64,000 nucleotides of DNA from assembly GCA_001664505.1 (NCBI GenBank), contig CP011806.1, positions 3,347,384-3,411,383 of the forward strand. The letters are read 5' to 3'. The notes beneath the pieces are model-generated. The model was not told where the DNA came from. It did not search any database and was given only the letters and a program-made list of their open reading frames with translations. Source of the stretch: Acidobacteria bacterium Mor1. GTDB taxonomy: Bacteria > Acidobacteriota > Polarisedimenticolia > Polarisedimenticolales > Polarisedimenticolaceae. Positions 1 to 7,801 of the stretch are shown piece by piece (within the stretch, counting starts at the first letter, position 1; each line of letters opens with the position of its first letter). Both the position numbers and the translations under genes were made by a program.

Positions 1-1
1 C

Positions 2-904
2 GAGGAGTTCCGCGCCGAGTGCAAACGCCATGGCCGCAGCCTTGAAGACGGCGAACGCGCCGCGGAGGCACAGCGGTTGGTTTCCGTCGGTGGCGACGGC
101 GTCGAGGTCGAGGGCCCCTTTGAGCGGGTGCTGGTCTTCGGCGGGGTCTACAGCAATCACTACGGCCTGAGCGCGGTGCTCGAGGCGGCGGAACGCCACC
201 GTGCCGATGCGATCTATTGCCTGGGCGACCTCGGCGGCTTCGGCCCCAAACCCGAGAAGGTCTGGCCGCTGCTCACCGCGGCCGGCGTGCGCTGCATCCA
301 GGGCAACTACGAGCAGTCTCTGGCCACCGGTCACGAAGACTGCAACTGCGGGTACACCGATCCCCGGGACAACCACTTCGCCGAGCTCTCCTACAACTAC
401 ACCGCACGCAACTGCTCCGACGAGTTCAAGGCCTGGATGGGCGGACTGCCCGAGCGGCGGCGAGTGCGGGTCGGTGACCGGGAGTTGCTGCTGGTCCACG
501 GCTCGCCGCGGCAGGTCAACGAATTCCTGTTCCACACCACCACCCCGGTGCCCTTCCTCGAGGTGTTGCTGGAGCAGGAGCGTTGCGATGCAATGCTCTG
601 CACCCACACCGGCCTGCACTGGCACCGGCGGCTACCCTCGGGACGAGACGCGATCAACGTCGGCGTGATCGGCCGCCCGGCCAACGACGGCACCACCGAC
701 GTGCGCTACGCCCTGCTCGAGGCCGGCGGTAACGGCGGACTACGGGTAGAGCTGCCCGCCCTGCGCTACGACCACGAGGCACTGGCCGCCGAGATGCGGG
801 CCGAGTCGTTGCCCGAAGAGTTCGTCGAGACCATCCTCACCGGCTGGTGGACCACCTGCCTCGAGATCCTGCCGGCGAAGGAACGCGCCACTTCGAAGTT
901 CTGA
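2..904 (+). CDS. Calcineurin-like metallophosphoesterase family protein, 5' end outside the window
   Basis: The frame is open from base 2, so the gene probably starts upstream of the window. A TTG at 77 is the first in-window candidate, but the 25 codons before it also read as protein. The fold is recognisable from a GD motif (CLGDLGGFG), GNYE (equivalent to GNHD/E), VHGSP, THTGLHWH (equivalent to GHTH) and INVGVIGRP (equivalent to NPGSVG). The first metal-binding motif, normally D-x-H, reads FGGVYSNH, so the usual Asp and His ligands of metal site 1 are missing. I recall related bacterial proteins with an FGGPYSN motif here, so this looks like a subfamily trait and not decay. A phosphodiesterase or phosphatase role is plausible but the substrate is unknown. 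It runs towards the CPBP protease gene with 6 bases between them. Confidence 0.8.
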   Translation, partial: EEFRAECKRHGRSLEDGERAAEAQRLVSVGGDGVEVEGPFERVLVFGGVYSNHYGLSAVLEAAERHRADAIYCLGDLGGFGPKPEKVWPLLTAAGVRCIQGNYEQSLATGHEDCNCGYTDPRDNHFAELSYNYTARNCSDEFKAWMGGLPERRRVRVGDRELLLVHGSPRQVNEFLFHTTTPVPFLEVLLEQERCDAMLCTHTGLHWHRRLPSGRDAINVGVIGRPANDGTTDVRYALLEAGGNGGLRVELPALRYDHEALAAEMRAESLPEEFVETILTGWWTTCLEILPAKERATSKF

Positions 905-910
905 GGCTGC

Positions 911-1636
911 CTAGGCCCCGTCGGGCTCGCGCATCAGCCACGGGCCCATGGACATCGCGATCAGGTTGACCACGAAGTGGATCGCGATCGGAATCCACAG
1001 TGAACCGGTGACCACCAGGATCACCCCGACGATGATCGCCAGTACCACGCACATCGCCACCGCCCGCGGCTCCTGGTTGAGGTGCAACACACCGAAGGAG
1101 ATGGCCGGCAGCACGACCGCGGCAGCAACGCCCAGGGTCGAACTGCCGGTGAAGTGGCCGACGTAGGCGATCAGGAACCCGCGGAACAGCACCTCTTCCC
1201 ACACGGCGGCGGCGGCGATCGCCGGAAGCGTATGGAGCACCTCGATCCGGTTCACCGGCATGTGAGGCGCTTCCCGGCGACAACGCGCCCTGGACTCTTC
1301 CAGCTTCGACGGCCGCAACTTCTCGTAGGTATCGGCGCCGTAGACCGCGAAGTAGAGCAGCGTCAGCGCCAGGGCACTTCCCAGGTTCGTGGGCGCCTCC
1401 GTCAAGCCCAGCTCCGAGAACGACCGGCCACCCAGGTACCACACCCCCAGGGTCATCCCTCCGAAGACGGTGTGGGCGAAGGCGGTACTCCAGTAGGCGC
1501 CTCGCTTCTCCGCGGTGGTCTGCGGCTGCGGCTCCGTGGCGGCCGAGTCCTCGGCCTCGCCCGACGAGCCCCAGGCCTGGAGCACCGGCAGAACGAGCCC
1601 GAAGGCAAGCGCCAGTAGATGGTCCAGAAGCTTCAT
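911..1636 (-). CDS. CPBP (CAAX/Abi) family intramembrane metalloprotease
   Basis: This is a 241-residue polytopic membrane protein. The C-terminal third carries the three CPBP/Rce1 motifs: EExxxR (E147, E148, R152 in VWEEVLFRG), FxxxH (H185 in SFGVLHL) and HxxxN (H220, N224). These residues form the glutamate/histidine active site of intramembrane CPBP proteases. Bacterial members process peptides or are linked to bacteriocin self-immunity; the substrate here is unknown. The ATG at 1636 is chosen because GAGGG lies 10 bases upstream. A longer start at 1666 would add 10 charged and Cys-rich residues before the first hydrophobic segment and looks less likely. A hydrophilic linker (about residues 24-45) separates the first helix from the core. 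It stands alone. Confidence 0.85.
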   Translation of the reverse strand: MKLLDHLLALAFGLVLPVLQAWGSSGEAEDSAATEPQPQTTAEKRGAYWSTAFAHTVFGGMTLGVWYLGGRSFSELGLTEAPTNLGSALALTLLYFAVYGADTYEKLRPSKLEESRARCRREAPHMPVNRIEVLHTLPAIAAAAVWEEVLFRGFLIAYVGHFTGSSTLGVAAAVVLPAISFGVLHLNQEPRAVAMCVVLAIIVGVILVVTGSLWIPIAIHFVVNLIAMSMGPWLMREPDGA

Positions 1637-1712
1637 CCAACCGCATCCCTCATAGGCACCGCACAACCGTAGCCTCGAAGGATACGCTGGCCCAACCGAA
1701 ACGAAGCGGTGG

Positions 1713-2999
1713 TTACCTCTTCATCTCGAGATCCAGAGGACGCCGCCCCCCCGAATCGCCGACCTCTCCTCCCTGTGCCCCTCCGGCGCCGCCGCAGGAC
1801 TCACGTGAGTCCGACGAGAGTATGCCAAAGGCGAGCATCGCACTCTCTCGATAGCGTTCGATAGCGGCGTTCCGATCGCTGGACCGTAGGGTCCGAGCCT
1901 GCTCCAATGCAGCCACCGCCTGAGCGTGCGCCGAAGGGAACGCCACGATCGACTCCACCAGCCCCAGTGTAAAACTATCGACCACCATCCAGATGTGATC
2001 TCGGGTGTCGGACCGGAGCCGTTGGAGCTCTTGCGATGTGAACTGTCGAGCTTCTCCAGATCTGTTGTCGATGGAATCGGCGGCAACGAGCTGAATTAGC
2101 CAACTCGAATATGCGGAATAGACAGTATCCGAGTAACAACGAGTCGCAGACTCGGTATCCGGAACAACATGATGGTTGGGGCAGTCGGAGCTAGGCCCTA
2201 GTGCCTTGACGGTGAAAGCAAGCTGATAGAGCATACTCGCACCATCATCTCCACCGGTGGTCGTGAGAGTTACCAACCGATCGGTCGGCGGCGGATTCAA
2301 CGCATCGAACGCGAGTTCCCCCTCACCGAGACCCTCGTCGCCATCGAACCCGAGCAGCGAAGTGGCAACACCTATTCCTGATAGCCTCTCTGCAAGTTTC
2401 AGAGGAACCTTCCGGAAGAGACCGACGACCGTGGTCGTAATCGCAGTCGTGTCTCTGATCTTGGGCCAGGCATCGCCGTCGTCTTCGATCGACTTGACCG
2501 TGATCGTGATCGCCTCCAACGGCTCACATTCAATGTGAAGCTTGTTCTTCTGCTCGTTGTCGTAGACGTTTCGGAGAGGAACGAACTCGAATGCGTGTGG
2601 AGCGACCCCCAGGATCGGAACCAAGCCGGCCCAGACCTGGGTCGGGTGACCCGGGCGCACAATCTTGATCACGGATACCACTTCCCCTTTGCCGGGGCTG
2701 GACCAGTCGTCGAGGTTCAACTCCTCCCTGGCGGCTTGATTTGCAGCCTGGATCGAGGCTAGCCGCACACCCACGGCGAGCTTGCCCGGGCCCTGGCCGG
2801 GGTGGTCCTCGCAATGAGCATGGCTCGATAGAGATGCCCCCCACAGAAATGCGAGCACCAACAGACCTTTGACGAGAAGCGGGGGGCCGCCCCCATCCGG
2901 CGTTGTGGCCGGAGTGTGATCCAAAGTCTCGAGACGCTTTCTGTACGGTGTAAGGCTGAGGCACGGAAACACGGGGACGAAGCCGATTCGCAACCGCAT
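1713..2999 (-). CDS. Hypothetical secreted protein, lower GC than neighbours
   Basis: I do not recognise this 428-residue protein. The ATG at 2999 has AAAGGAG six bases upstream, far better than the longer open frame that begins at 3194. A hydrophobic segment (LLVKGLLVLAFLWGASLSS) starts only about 40 residues in, preceded by a basic stretch, so it looks like a long signal peptide or a single anchor. The rest is predicted extracytoplasmic, with beta-rich, Thr-rich segments and a helical C-terminal part (EQARTLRSSDRNAAIERYRESAMLAFGIL region) that resembles one TPR-like hairpin. The tail is Gly/Ser-rich. Base composition is visibly less GC-rich than the genes on either side, which could mean transfer or relaxed selection. 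No operon partner. Confidence 0.55.
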   Translation of the reverse strand: MRLRIGFVPVFPCLSLTPYRKRLETLDHTPATTPDGGGPPLLVKGLLVLAFLWGASLSSHAHCEDHPGQGPGKLAVGVRLASIQAANQAAREELNLDDWSSPGKGEVVSVIKIVRPGHPTQVWAGLVPILGVAPHAFEFVPLRNVYDNEQKNKLHIECEPLEAITITVKSIEDDGDAWPKIRDTTAITTTVVGLFRKVPLKLAERLSGIGVATSLLGFDGDEGLGEGELAFDALNPPPTDRLVTLTTTGGDDGASMLYQLAFTVKALGPSSDCPNHHVVPDTESATRCYSDTVYSAYSSWLIQLVAADSIDNRSGEARQFTSQELQRLRSDTRDHIWMVVDSFTLGLVESIVAFPSAHAQAVAALEQARTLRSSDRNAAIERYRESAMLAFGILSSDSRESCGGAGGAQGGEVGDSGGRRPLDLEMKR

Positions 3000-3244
3000 G
3001 GAAACTCCTTTGGTTCGAGCCGCTGCTTCAACGACGACCTGCCGTTCAAGACGGTAGGAGCTTACGCAGAACCGGACTCGGACGAGTGTCGGAGCTTTGC
3101 TTCCTGCGGACCGATGATCCGTTGCAGCGTCGCAACCACCACTTGTGTTGCGGCTACCGGTCTCCGCCTTTGGGATAGGTGGAACCCATGGCATACGGCC
3201 CCCCTCTGTTCCTGTGCACCCGCCTCACACGACTCCAGGGCGGC

Positions 3245-3934
3245 CTAGCCGACCCAGCGATACCCTGCCTTGCGCGCCGTGAGAATGTGCCTGGGCTTCG
3301 AAGGGTCTTTCTCGAGCTTGCGCCGCAGTTCACCGATGTGGGTGTCCACGGTGCGGGAGACGACGTCGGCGGCGTAGCCCCAGACCTCGTCCAGCAGTTG
3401 CTGGCGCGTACGGACCCGGCCGGCGTTGTGCACCAGCGCCAGCAGCAGGTCGAACTCCTTGGGCGCCAGCTCCACCGGCATACCGCCTCGCAGCACGGTA
3501 CGGGCCTCGGGTTCGATCTCGATCGCCCCGAAGCGGAAGACCTTGGCGGGTGCAGCATCTTCGCCGTCACCGCTGCGCCGCAGGAGCGCCTCGACCCGCG
3601 CGATCAGCTCCAACAACCCGAAGGGCTTGGTCACGTAGTCGTCGGCGCCGGTACGCAGGCCGAGTACCTTGTCGCTCTCCTCGCCGCGAGCGGTCAGCAC
3701 CAACACCGGCACCTTGTCGTCCCCCTTGCGGATCGCGTCGAGTACCGAGAGACCGTCCATGCCGGGAAGCATCAGATCGAGAATCACCAGATCGGGGGCC
3801 GAACGGCGCACCGCCTCCAAACCTTCACGGCCGTCGGTGCAGACCTCGACCCTGTAGCCCTCGAGTTCCAGGTTGTTGCGCAGCCCGAAGGCGAGGCCGG
3901 GGTTGTCCTCGACGATCAGGATCCGCGCCTTCAT
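3245..3934 (-). CDS. OmpR/PhoB-family response regulator
   Basis: A 229-residue two-domain DNA-binding response regulator. The receiver domain (about 1-115) has the acidic pair E9-D10, phosphoacceptor D53 (VILDLMLPGMDG), T81 and K103 (YVTKPF). The winged-helix effector (about 130-229) carries the family's ELAPKEFDLL and VDTHIGELRRKLE stretches and ends GYRWVG. Its ATG overlaps the TGA of the upstream kinase gene as ATGA, so the pair is translationally coupled and surely cognate. Phosphorylated OmpR-type regulators bind direct repeats; a TCCTGAC repeat with an 11-base period lies upstream of this operon and of the divergent cytochrome gene, making both plausible targets. The signal sensed is unknown. 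Confidence 0.93.
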   Translation of the reverse strand: MKARILIVEDNPGLAFGLRNNLELEGYRVEVCTDGREGLEAVRRSAPDLVILDLMLPGMDGLSVLDAIRKGDDKVPVLVLTARGEESDKVLGLRTGADDYVTKPFGLLELIARVEALLRRSGDGEDAAPAKVFRFGAIEIEPEARTVLRGGMPVELAPKEFDLLLALVHNAGRVRTRQQLLDEVWGYAADVVSRTVDTHIGELRRKLEKDPSKPRHILTARKAGYRWVG

Positions 3935-5532
3935 GCTTCCCTCGGTAGTTCCACGACGAAGCGTGCGCCACCCCGGGCGCCGTCTTCCACCGAGACCCGG
4001 CCGCCGTGAAGCGCGATCAGGTCCCGCACCAACGTCAGTCCGATTCCGGACCCGGCGACCGCCGATCGTTCGTCGCGAGGAAGCCGCTGCCAGCGGCGCC
4101 AGATGCGCTCCCGCTCCGCCGCCGGGATACCGGGCCCCTGATCTTCGACCCAGATGCGGGCATGGGATCCGTCGATCTCGGCGCCCAGCCGCACCTCCTG
4201 ATCGGCCGGACCGTACTTGACGGCGTTGTCCAGCAGATTGAGCACCACCTGGGTCATGGCGTCGACGTCGGCGTTGCAGACGACCGAGTCCTCGAGGTCG
4301 GCGGCGACGGTCACCCGCCTTGCCCGGGCGATGGGCATGAAACGCTCGATGACCTCTCGCAGCATCGGCGCCAGGTCGACCCGCTCCGGCGCCAGACGAA
4401 TCGCTCCACGATCGCCTCGGGAAAACTGCAGCACGTTCTCGACCAGGAGACTGAGCCGCCGGGATTCCTGGTCGATGATCTCGAGGGAGCGCTGCCGCTC
4501 CTCGTCGTTGCGGTCCCGGCCGAGCAGCAGCGTCTCGGCGAACAGGCGAATCTGGGTCAGCGGCGTGCGCAGCTCGTGGGAGACCCGTGAGACGAACTCG
4601 GCGCGCATCTGGGCCAACGCCCGCTCCCGCCTGAGCTGTGCGATCGCCGCCAGCAACAATCCGACGGTCAGCACCAGCAGGGTGCCGAGCACCGGCAGCC
4701 GGGATCGAGGCAAACCGCCGATGACCAACCGGGAAGCAGCCGACGGATCGATCGAGGTCAACAGCGTCATCCCCTCGAACATGCCGCTGTAGGTGTCGCC
4801 GAAGGGGGTGTAGGTGGCCAGCATCGGATCGCTGGACCGGCCGTGAACGAAGACCGGGGCACCGGCCACGTCGTTCAGCCGGATCGAGAGCAGCTCGTTG
4901 GACAGCTCTCCGTCGCCGAGAGATGCGGGAAGCAGCGGAGAGTCGGCGACCATCGCCTCGAAACGGGGCTGCAGCGATTCGAGATTGACCTCGAAGCCGA
5001 TGGTCCACGTCTTGTCGCCGGCGGAGCGCCCCAACGGAGCGACCACGAAGGAACGCTGCCGCTCCCCTTCGCCGTCGTGGAGCACTCGCACCGCAGGCCG
5101 GGAACCATCTTCTGCCGCCGGCTCGTCACGGATCGAAGCCAACAGCCAGCTAGCGATCCGCTCTTCCAACGGCTCGCCGGTCACCGCGAGTTCTCCTGCG
5201 CCATCGACCAGAATCAGAGTGCGCAGCAGGGGCGCCGCCTGAAGCTCCCCGGGCTGCGGCAACACCGGCAGGTCAGGGTCGAGCCGTTGCTCCAACTCGG
5301 TCAGCGCCGCGAAGTAGCCGCGATAGCCGATCTCTACCGAGGTGCGACGAATGAACTCGTCGGCGATCACCTGGGCGTAGTCCCGCAACACACTCTCGGC
5401 GACCTGGCGATGGAACCGGTAGGCGTAGGCTGCCTGCAGCGCCAGGATCCCGACCAGCAGGATCGCCGCAGACAGGAGCCCGACGATCAGGCGGGATCGC
5501 CAGACACCCTGACCGCTGCGGAGCTTCGCCAT
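3931..5532 (-). CDS. Sensor histidine kinase, partner of the adjacent OmpR-type regulator
   Basis: A 533-residue membrane kinase. TM1 spans about 13-37, a long periplasmic sensor about 40-278, and TM2 279-300. There is no obvious HAMP domain; TM2 runs through a short coiled linker into HisKA with H319 (RVSHELRTPL). The ATP-binding domain shows the N box (LNLLDNAVKYGP), G1 (DQGPGIP) and G2 (GSGIGLTLV). It would autophosphorylate and transfer to D53 of the regulator encoded immediately downstream (4-base ATGA overlap). Upstream, a -10-like TAGCAT lies 6 bases from the ATG, suggesting a short or absent leader. The periplasmic domain has no motif I recognise, so the ligand cannot be named. Confidence 0.93.
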   Translation of the reverse strand: MAKLRSGQGVWRSRLIVGLLSAAILLVGILALQAAYAYRFHRQVAESVLRDYAQVIADEFIRRTSVEIGYRGYFAALTELEQRLDPDLPVLPQPGELQAAPLLRTLILVDGAGELAVTGEPLEERIASWLLASIRDEPAAEDGSRPAVRVLHDGEGERQRSFVVAPLGRSAGDKTWTIGFEVNLESLQPRFEAMVADSPLLPASLGDGELSNELLSIRLNDVAGAPVFVHGRSSDPMLATYTPFGDTYSGMFEGMTLLTSIDPSAASRLVIGGLPRSRLPVLGTLLVLTVGLLLAAIAQLRRERALAQMRAEFVSRVSHELRTPLTQIRLFAETLLLGRDRNDEERQRSLEIIDQESRRLSLLVENVLQFSRGDRGAIRLAPERVDLAPMLREVIERFMPIARARRVTVAADLEDSVVCNADVDAMTQVVLNLLDNAVKYGPADQEVRLGAEIDGSHARIWVEDQGPGIPAAERERIWRRWQRLPRDERSAVAGSGIGLTLVRDLIALHGGRVSVEDGARGGARFVVELPREA

Positions 5533-5538
5533 CGTTCC

Positions 5539-5544
5539 ATGCTA
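5539..5544 (-). promoter_or_regulatory. -10-like hexamer TAGCAT, 6 bases before the kinase ATG
   Basis: On the minus strand TAGCAT (4 of 6 matches to TATAAT) is followed by GGAACG and then the ATG of the histidine kinase. Start of transcription would fall on or next to the start codon. No good -35 hexamer is visible, which fits an activator-dependent promoter; the tandem TCCTGAC repeat is centred about 58 bases upstream of the ATG. Confidence 0.4.
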
Positions 5545-5580
5545 ACAAGCTGCGGCCCGCACCGAGACTCCCGCAGGGCA

Positions 5581-5598
5581 TCCTGACCGTTTCCTGAC
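5581..5598. promoter_or_regulatory. Tandem repeat TCCTGAC-N4-TCCTGAC, candidate response-regulator box
   Basis: Two identical 7-base copies repeat with an 11-base period, the geometry expected for OmpR/PhoB-family dimers binding one DNA face. The site sits between the divergent kinase/regulator operon (start about 49 bases away) and the cytochrome gene (start about 90 bases away). On the other strand it reads GTCAGGA-N4-GTCAGGA. A similar GTCAGG tandem occurs at 30761-30777. Confidence 0.45.
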
Positions 5599-5687
5599 AA
5601 AACCCTTGCCCGCCGTTGACCCCTCGGAAAGCGGCGCTCGCTACGCTCGTTCGGTCACTCGCTCGCCACGTCTCAGGGAGGTGCTCC

Positions 5688-6443
5688 ATGATCCGATTCC
5701 GACTCATCGCCGCTTTTTCGATTGCTCCGCTGCTGATGTGCCTGGCCGCATCACAGGCCCAGGCGCAGATCCCGGACACGTTCGAGAACCTGCAGGTATT
5801 GCCCGAGAACATCTCCAAGCAGGAGCTGATGCAGATCATGCGCAAGTTCGCCGGGGATCTGGGTGTGCGCTGCAGCCACTGTCACGAAGGGCCGGACAAC
5901 CTCCAGGGCATGGACTTCGCCACCGACGAGAAACCGGCCAAGAAGGTCGCCCGCTCGATGATGAAGATGGTCGACGCGATCAACGACAAACATCTGGCCG
6001 GCGTCGAGACCGGGCGGGAGCTACGGGTCGAGGTCACCTGCCAGACCTGCCACAGCGGACTCAACGTACCCCGCACCATCGATGGGCTGATTGCCGACAG
6101 GCTGAAGAGCGACGGCATCGAATCCGCGAGGGCGCTCTACCGCGATTTGCGGGAGCAGCACTTCGGCAGTGCGGCCTACGACTTCTCGAGCAAGCCGCTC
6201 AACACCCTGGCCGAGAGAGTCGCGCGCGGCGGCCAGGTCGATGAGGGCCTGGCGCTGATCGACCTGAACATCGAGTTCCACCCCGAGGACGGCTACACCC
6301 GGATCCTCCAGGGAGGGATCCTGATGTCCGCAGGTAAACGGGACCAGGCGATCGCCGCCTTCGAGAAAGCGCTCGAGATCGATCCGGAGAACGGCTGGGC
6401 TCGGCAGCAGCTCGAAAGGATCCGCGGCGCAGGCGAGAAGTAG
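5688..6443 (+). CDS. Diheme c-type cytochrome, reaction-centre cytochrome subunit-like, with TPR tail
   Basis: A 251-residue periplasmic protein. The ATG at 5688 has GGGAGG at ideal spacing and starts a clean signal peptide cleaved near AQAQ (residue 27). Two heme c sites are visible: C62-x-x-C65-H66 and C118-x-x-C121-H122. Each follows the pattern helix-Met-rich-CxxCH seen in the photosynthetic reaction-centre cytochrome c subunit family (CytoC_RC, PF02276), with candidate axial Met residues in the MMKM cluster at 91-94. Many non-phototrophic Acidobacteriota carry such short diheme forms, so no photosynthesis is implied; periplasmic electron transfer is the safe reading. Residues about 185-245 form one or two TPR-like repeats (GKRDQAIAAFEKALEIDPEN). 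It is divergent from the two-component operon and may be its target. Confidence 0.85.
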   Translation: MIRFRLIAAFSIAPLLMCLAASQAQAQIPDTFENLQVLPENISKQELMQIMRKFAGDLGVRCSHCHEGPDNLQGMDFATDEKPAKKVARSMMKMVDAINDKHLAGVETGRELRVEVTCQTCHSGLNVPRTIDGLIADRLKSDGIESARALYRDLREQHFGSAAYDFSSKPLNTLAERVARGGQVDEGLALIDLNIEFHPEDGYTRILQGGILMSAGKRDQAIAAFEKALEIDPENGWARQQLERIRGAGEK

Positions 6444-6456
6444 GCGTAGATGAACC

Positions 6457-6481
6457 GGGGCGGCCGCCGACCGGCCGCCCC
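6457..6481. terminator. GC-rich hairpin between convergent genes
   Basis: Perfect 10-base inverted repeat GGGGCGGCCG / CGGCCGCCCC with a 5-base loop, between the cytochrome stop and the stop of the convergent barrel gene. No T-tract follows on either strand, so it may work as a factor-assisted bidirectional terminator or only protect 3' ends. Confidence 0.5.
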
Positions 6482-6511
6482 GTGCCATCCAAGCTCCACT
6501 CGGTTACGGTG

Positions 6512-7114
6512 CTAGAAGCCGATAGTCAGGGCGACGCCGAAGGTGTCCAGGTCGCCCTCACCGGTCTCACCCACCTCACCCACGTCGAAATAGCGCCGGC
6601 CCTCGAAACGCAGGCCGAAGCGACCGGCTAAATCGACGGTCGCGCCAACCCCGATCAGCGGCGAGGTGCCGCTCGCTTCGCTGAACTCGGGGACACCGCC
6701 GAAGATCTCGTTCTCCTCGACATCGAAACGCGCGGCGCCAATCCGCGCCAGGAAGGCGACCTTCCCCTCGGAGTCGTGCTCGTAGAGGGCGCTGGCCTCC
6801 CACGCGGTCGCCTCGATGTTGCCCACGTCCGATACCGGCGAACCGTTGAACAGGAAGGTCCCGTCGAAGTCGGTCTCCCCCAGATCGGCGTAGCCCCCCT
6901 CCACGCCCCAGCTCTCGCTGAACTTGTAGACAAAGCCGACCTGGAATCCATTGCCGTCGTCGGAGGAGTTGCCGCTGAACTGCCCCCCCTTGAAGTCCTG
7001 GGCGGTGGCGGTCACACCTACGACAACTTGACACATCTCCTCCCCGGCGGTTGCCCCGGAAAACACAAAAATCATCAGCGCCAGCCATCCGGCAGCGCGC
7101 GTGAGTCCGTTCAT
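6512..7114 (-). CDS. Outer-membrane beta-barrel protein (OmpW/OmpX-size porin-like)
   Basis: A 200-residue protein. The ATG at 7114 is preferred (GGGAGAG upstream) over the in-frame extension to 7186. It begins with a signal peptide (MNGLTRAAGWLALMIFVFSG, cleaved near ATA-GEE). The mature part alternates polar and hydrophobic residues in about eight strands (VGFVYKFSESWGVEGGYADL, GLRFEGRRYFDVG) and ends with phenylalanine in ALTIGF, the terminal signature read by the BAM machinery. It looks like a small 8-strand outer-membrane barrel; any transported substrate is unknown. It is transcribed divergently from the ECF sigma operon, 159 bases apart, which makes it a candidate regulon member or a source of the unfolded-barrel signal. 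Confidence 0.8.
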   Translation of the reverse strand: MNGLTRAAGWLALMIFVFSGATAGEEMCQVVVGVTATAQDFKGGQFSGNSSDDGNGFQVGFVYKFSESWGVEGGYADLGETDFDGTFLFNGSPVSDVGNIEATAWEASALYEHDSEGKVAFLARIGAARFDVEENEIFGGVPEFSEASGTSPLIGVGATVDLAGRFGLRFEGRRYFDVGEVGETGEGDLDTFGVALTIGF

Positions 7115-7273
7115 TGCATCTCTCCCACAGCGGGCGTGCTTGGTTTCGGTCCGCCGGCCCACGCCCTCCTGCTGAAGCGGACTCACCTTGTGAGAGAGGG
7201 GATGCCGGTGGTTTTTCCCAGGCCGCCGAAGAAATCCGTAGAAAGTGCATAATTCGCCCGCGGAAGGGGAAAT

Positions 7274-7801
7274 ATGGACGGGGCATCGCCCATCGAAACC
7301 AGCGTGTCCGAGGCGGATCTCGAGGCCTTGATCGAGCGGTATTCGCGCCTGATGGCTGCGGCGGTCCGGCGCGTGGTCTCCCAGCCGGAGCTACTCCCCG
7401 ACATCCGGCAGGAGATCCATCTGGCTCTGCTGAAGCGATTGCGAACAGGCCGAGACATCCGCCATCCCTCGTCGTACGTGTATAAGGTCGCGCTGACGAC
7501 GGCGCGGACGGTGGTCCAGCGCTACGCTTCGCAGGAGCAGAACGTCGACACCGACGTGCTGGACACAACGCCGCTCCCCGGTGGGGAGGACCGGATGAAA
7601 CCGGTGGAGCGGAGGATACTGGTGAAAGAGGTGCTGAACATGCTGCCCAAGGAGCAAGCGGTCGCGCTGCGCTGTTACCTCGGCGGGCTCAACCACGCGG
7701 AGGTCGCCCGGTTCTGCGGCTGGACCGAATCGGTGGCACGGCACCGGATCTACCGCGCGCTCGAGACCCTGCGTGAACGAGCAGAAGGAGCAAAGCGATG
7801 A
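7274..7801 (+). CDS. ECF-family RNA polymerase sigma factor
   Basis: A 175-residue sigma factor with region 2 at about 15-80 (DLEALIERYSRLM, LLPDIRQEIHLALLKRL) and region 4 at about 115-170 (LPKEQAVALRCYLGGLNHAEVARFCG, then WTESVARHRIYRALETL as the recognition helix). An AAGGGGAAAT site precedes the ATG. Its stop overlaps the start of the next gene as ATGA, and that gene encodes a single-pass membrane protein, the usual sigma/anti-sigma layout. A run of T-poor, weak promoter sequence upstream (CATAAT at 7248) gives no clear ECF-type autoregulatory promoter. It presumably transcribes its own operon and perhaps the divergent barrel gene. Confidence 0.88.
   Translation: MDGASPIETSVSEADLEALIERYSRLMAAAVRRVVSQPELLPDIRQEIHLALLKRLRTGRDIRHPSSYVYKVALTTARTVVQRYASQEQNVDTDVLDTTPLPGGEDRMKPVERRILVKEVLNMLPKEQAVALRCYLGGLNHAEVARFCGWTESVARHRIYRALETLRERAEGAKR

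Noticed and set aside
3245-5008. Apparent 587-residue protein ending in a response regulator
   Set aside because: The N-terminal half is a wrong-frame reading of the kinase gene; the regulator starts at 3934 with an ATGA overlap.
5688-6443. Evidence for photosynthesis from the reaction-centre-type cytochrome
   Set aside because: The family is common in non-phototrophs, this form has only two hemes, and no reaction-centre or pigment gene is nearby.
7248-7253. CATAAT as the -10 of the ECF operon
   Set aside because: No -35 at 16-18 bases, and ECF operons are usually read from a different promoter type; the Shine-Dalgarno site between it and the ATG also differs from the leaderless pattern.
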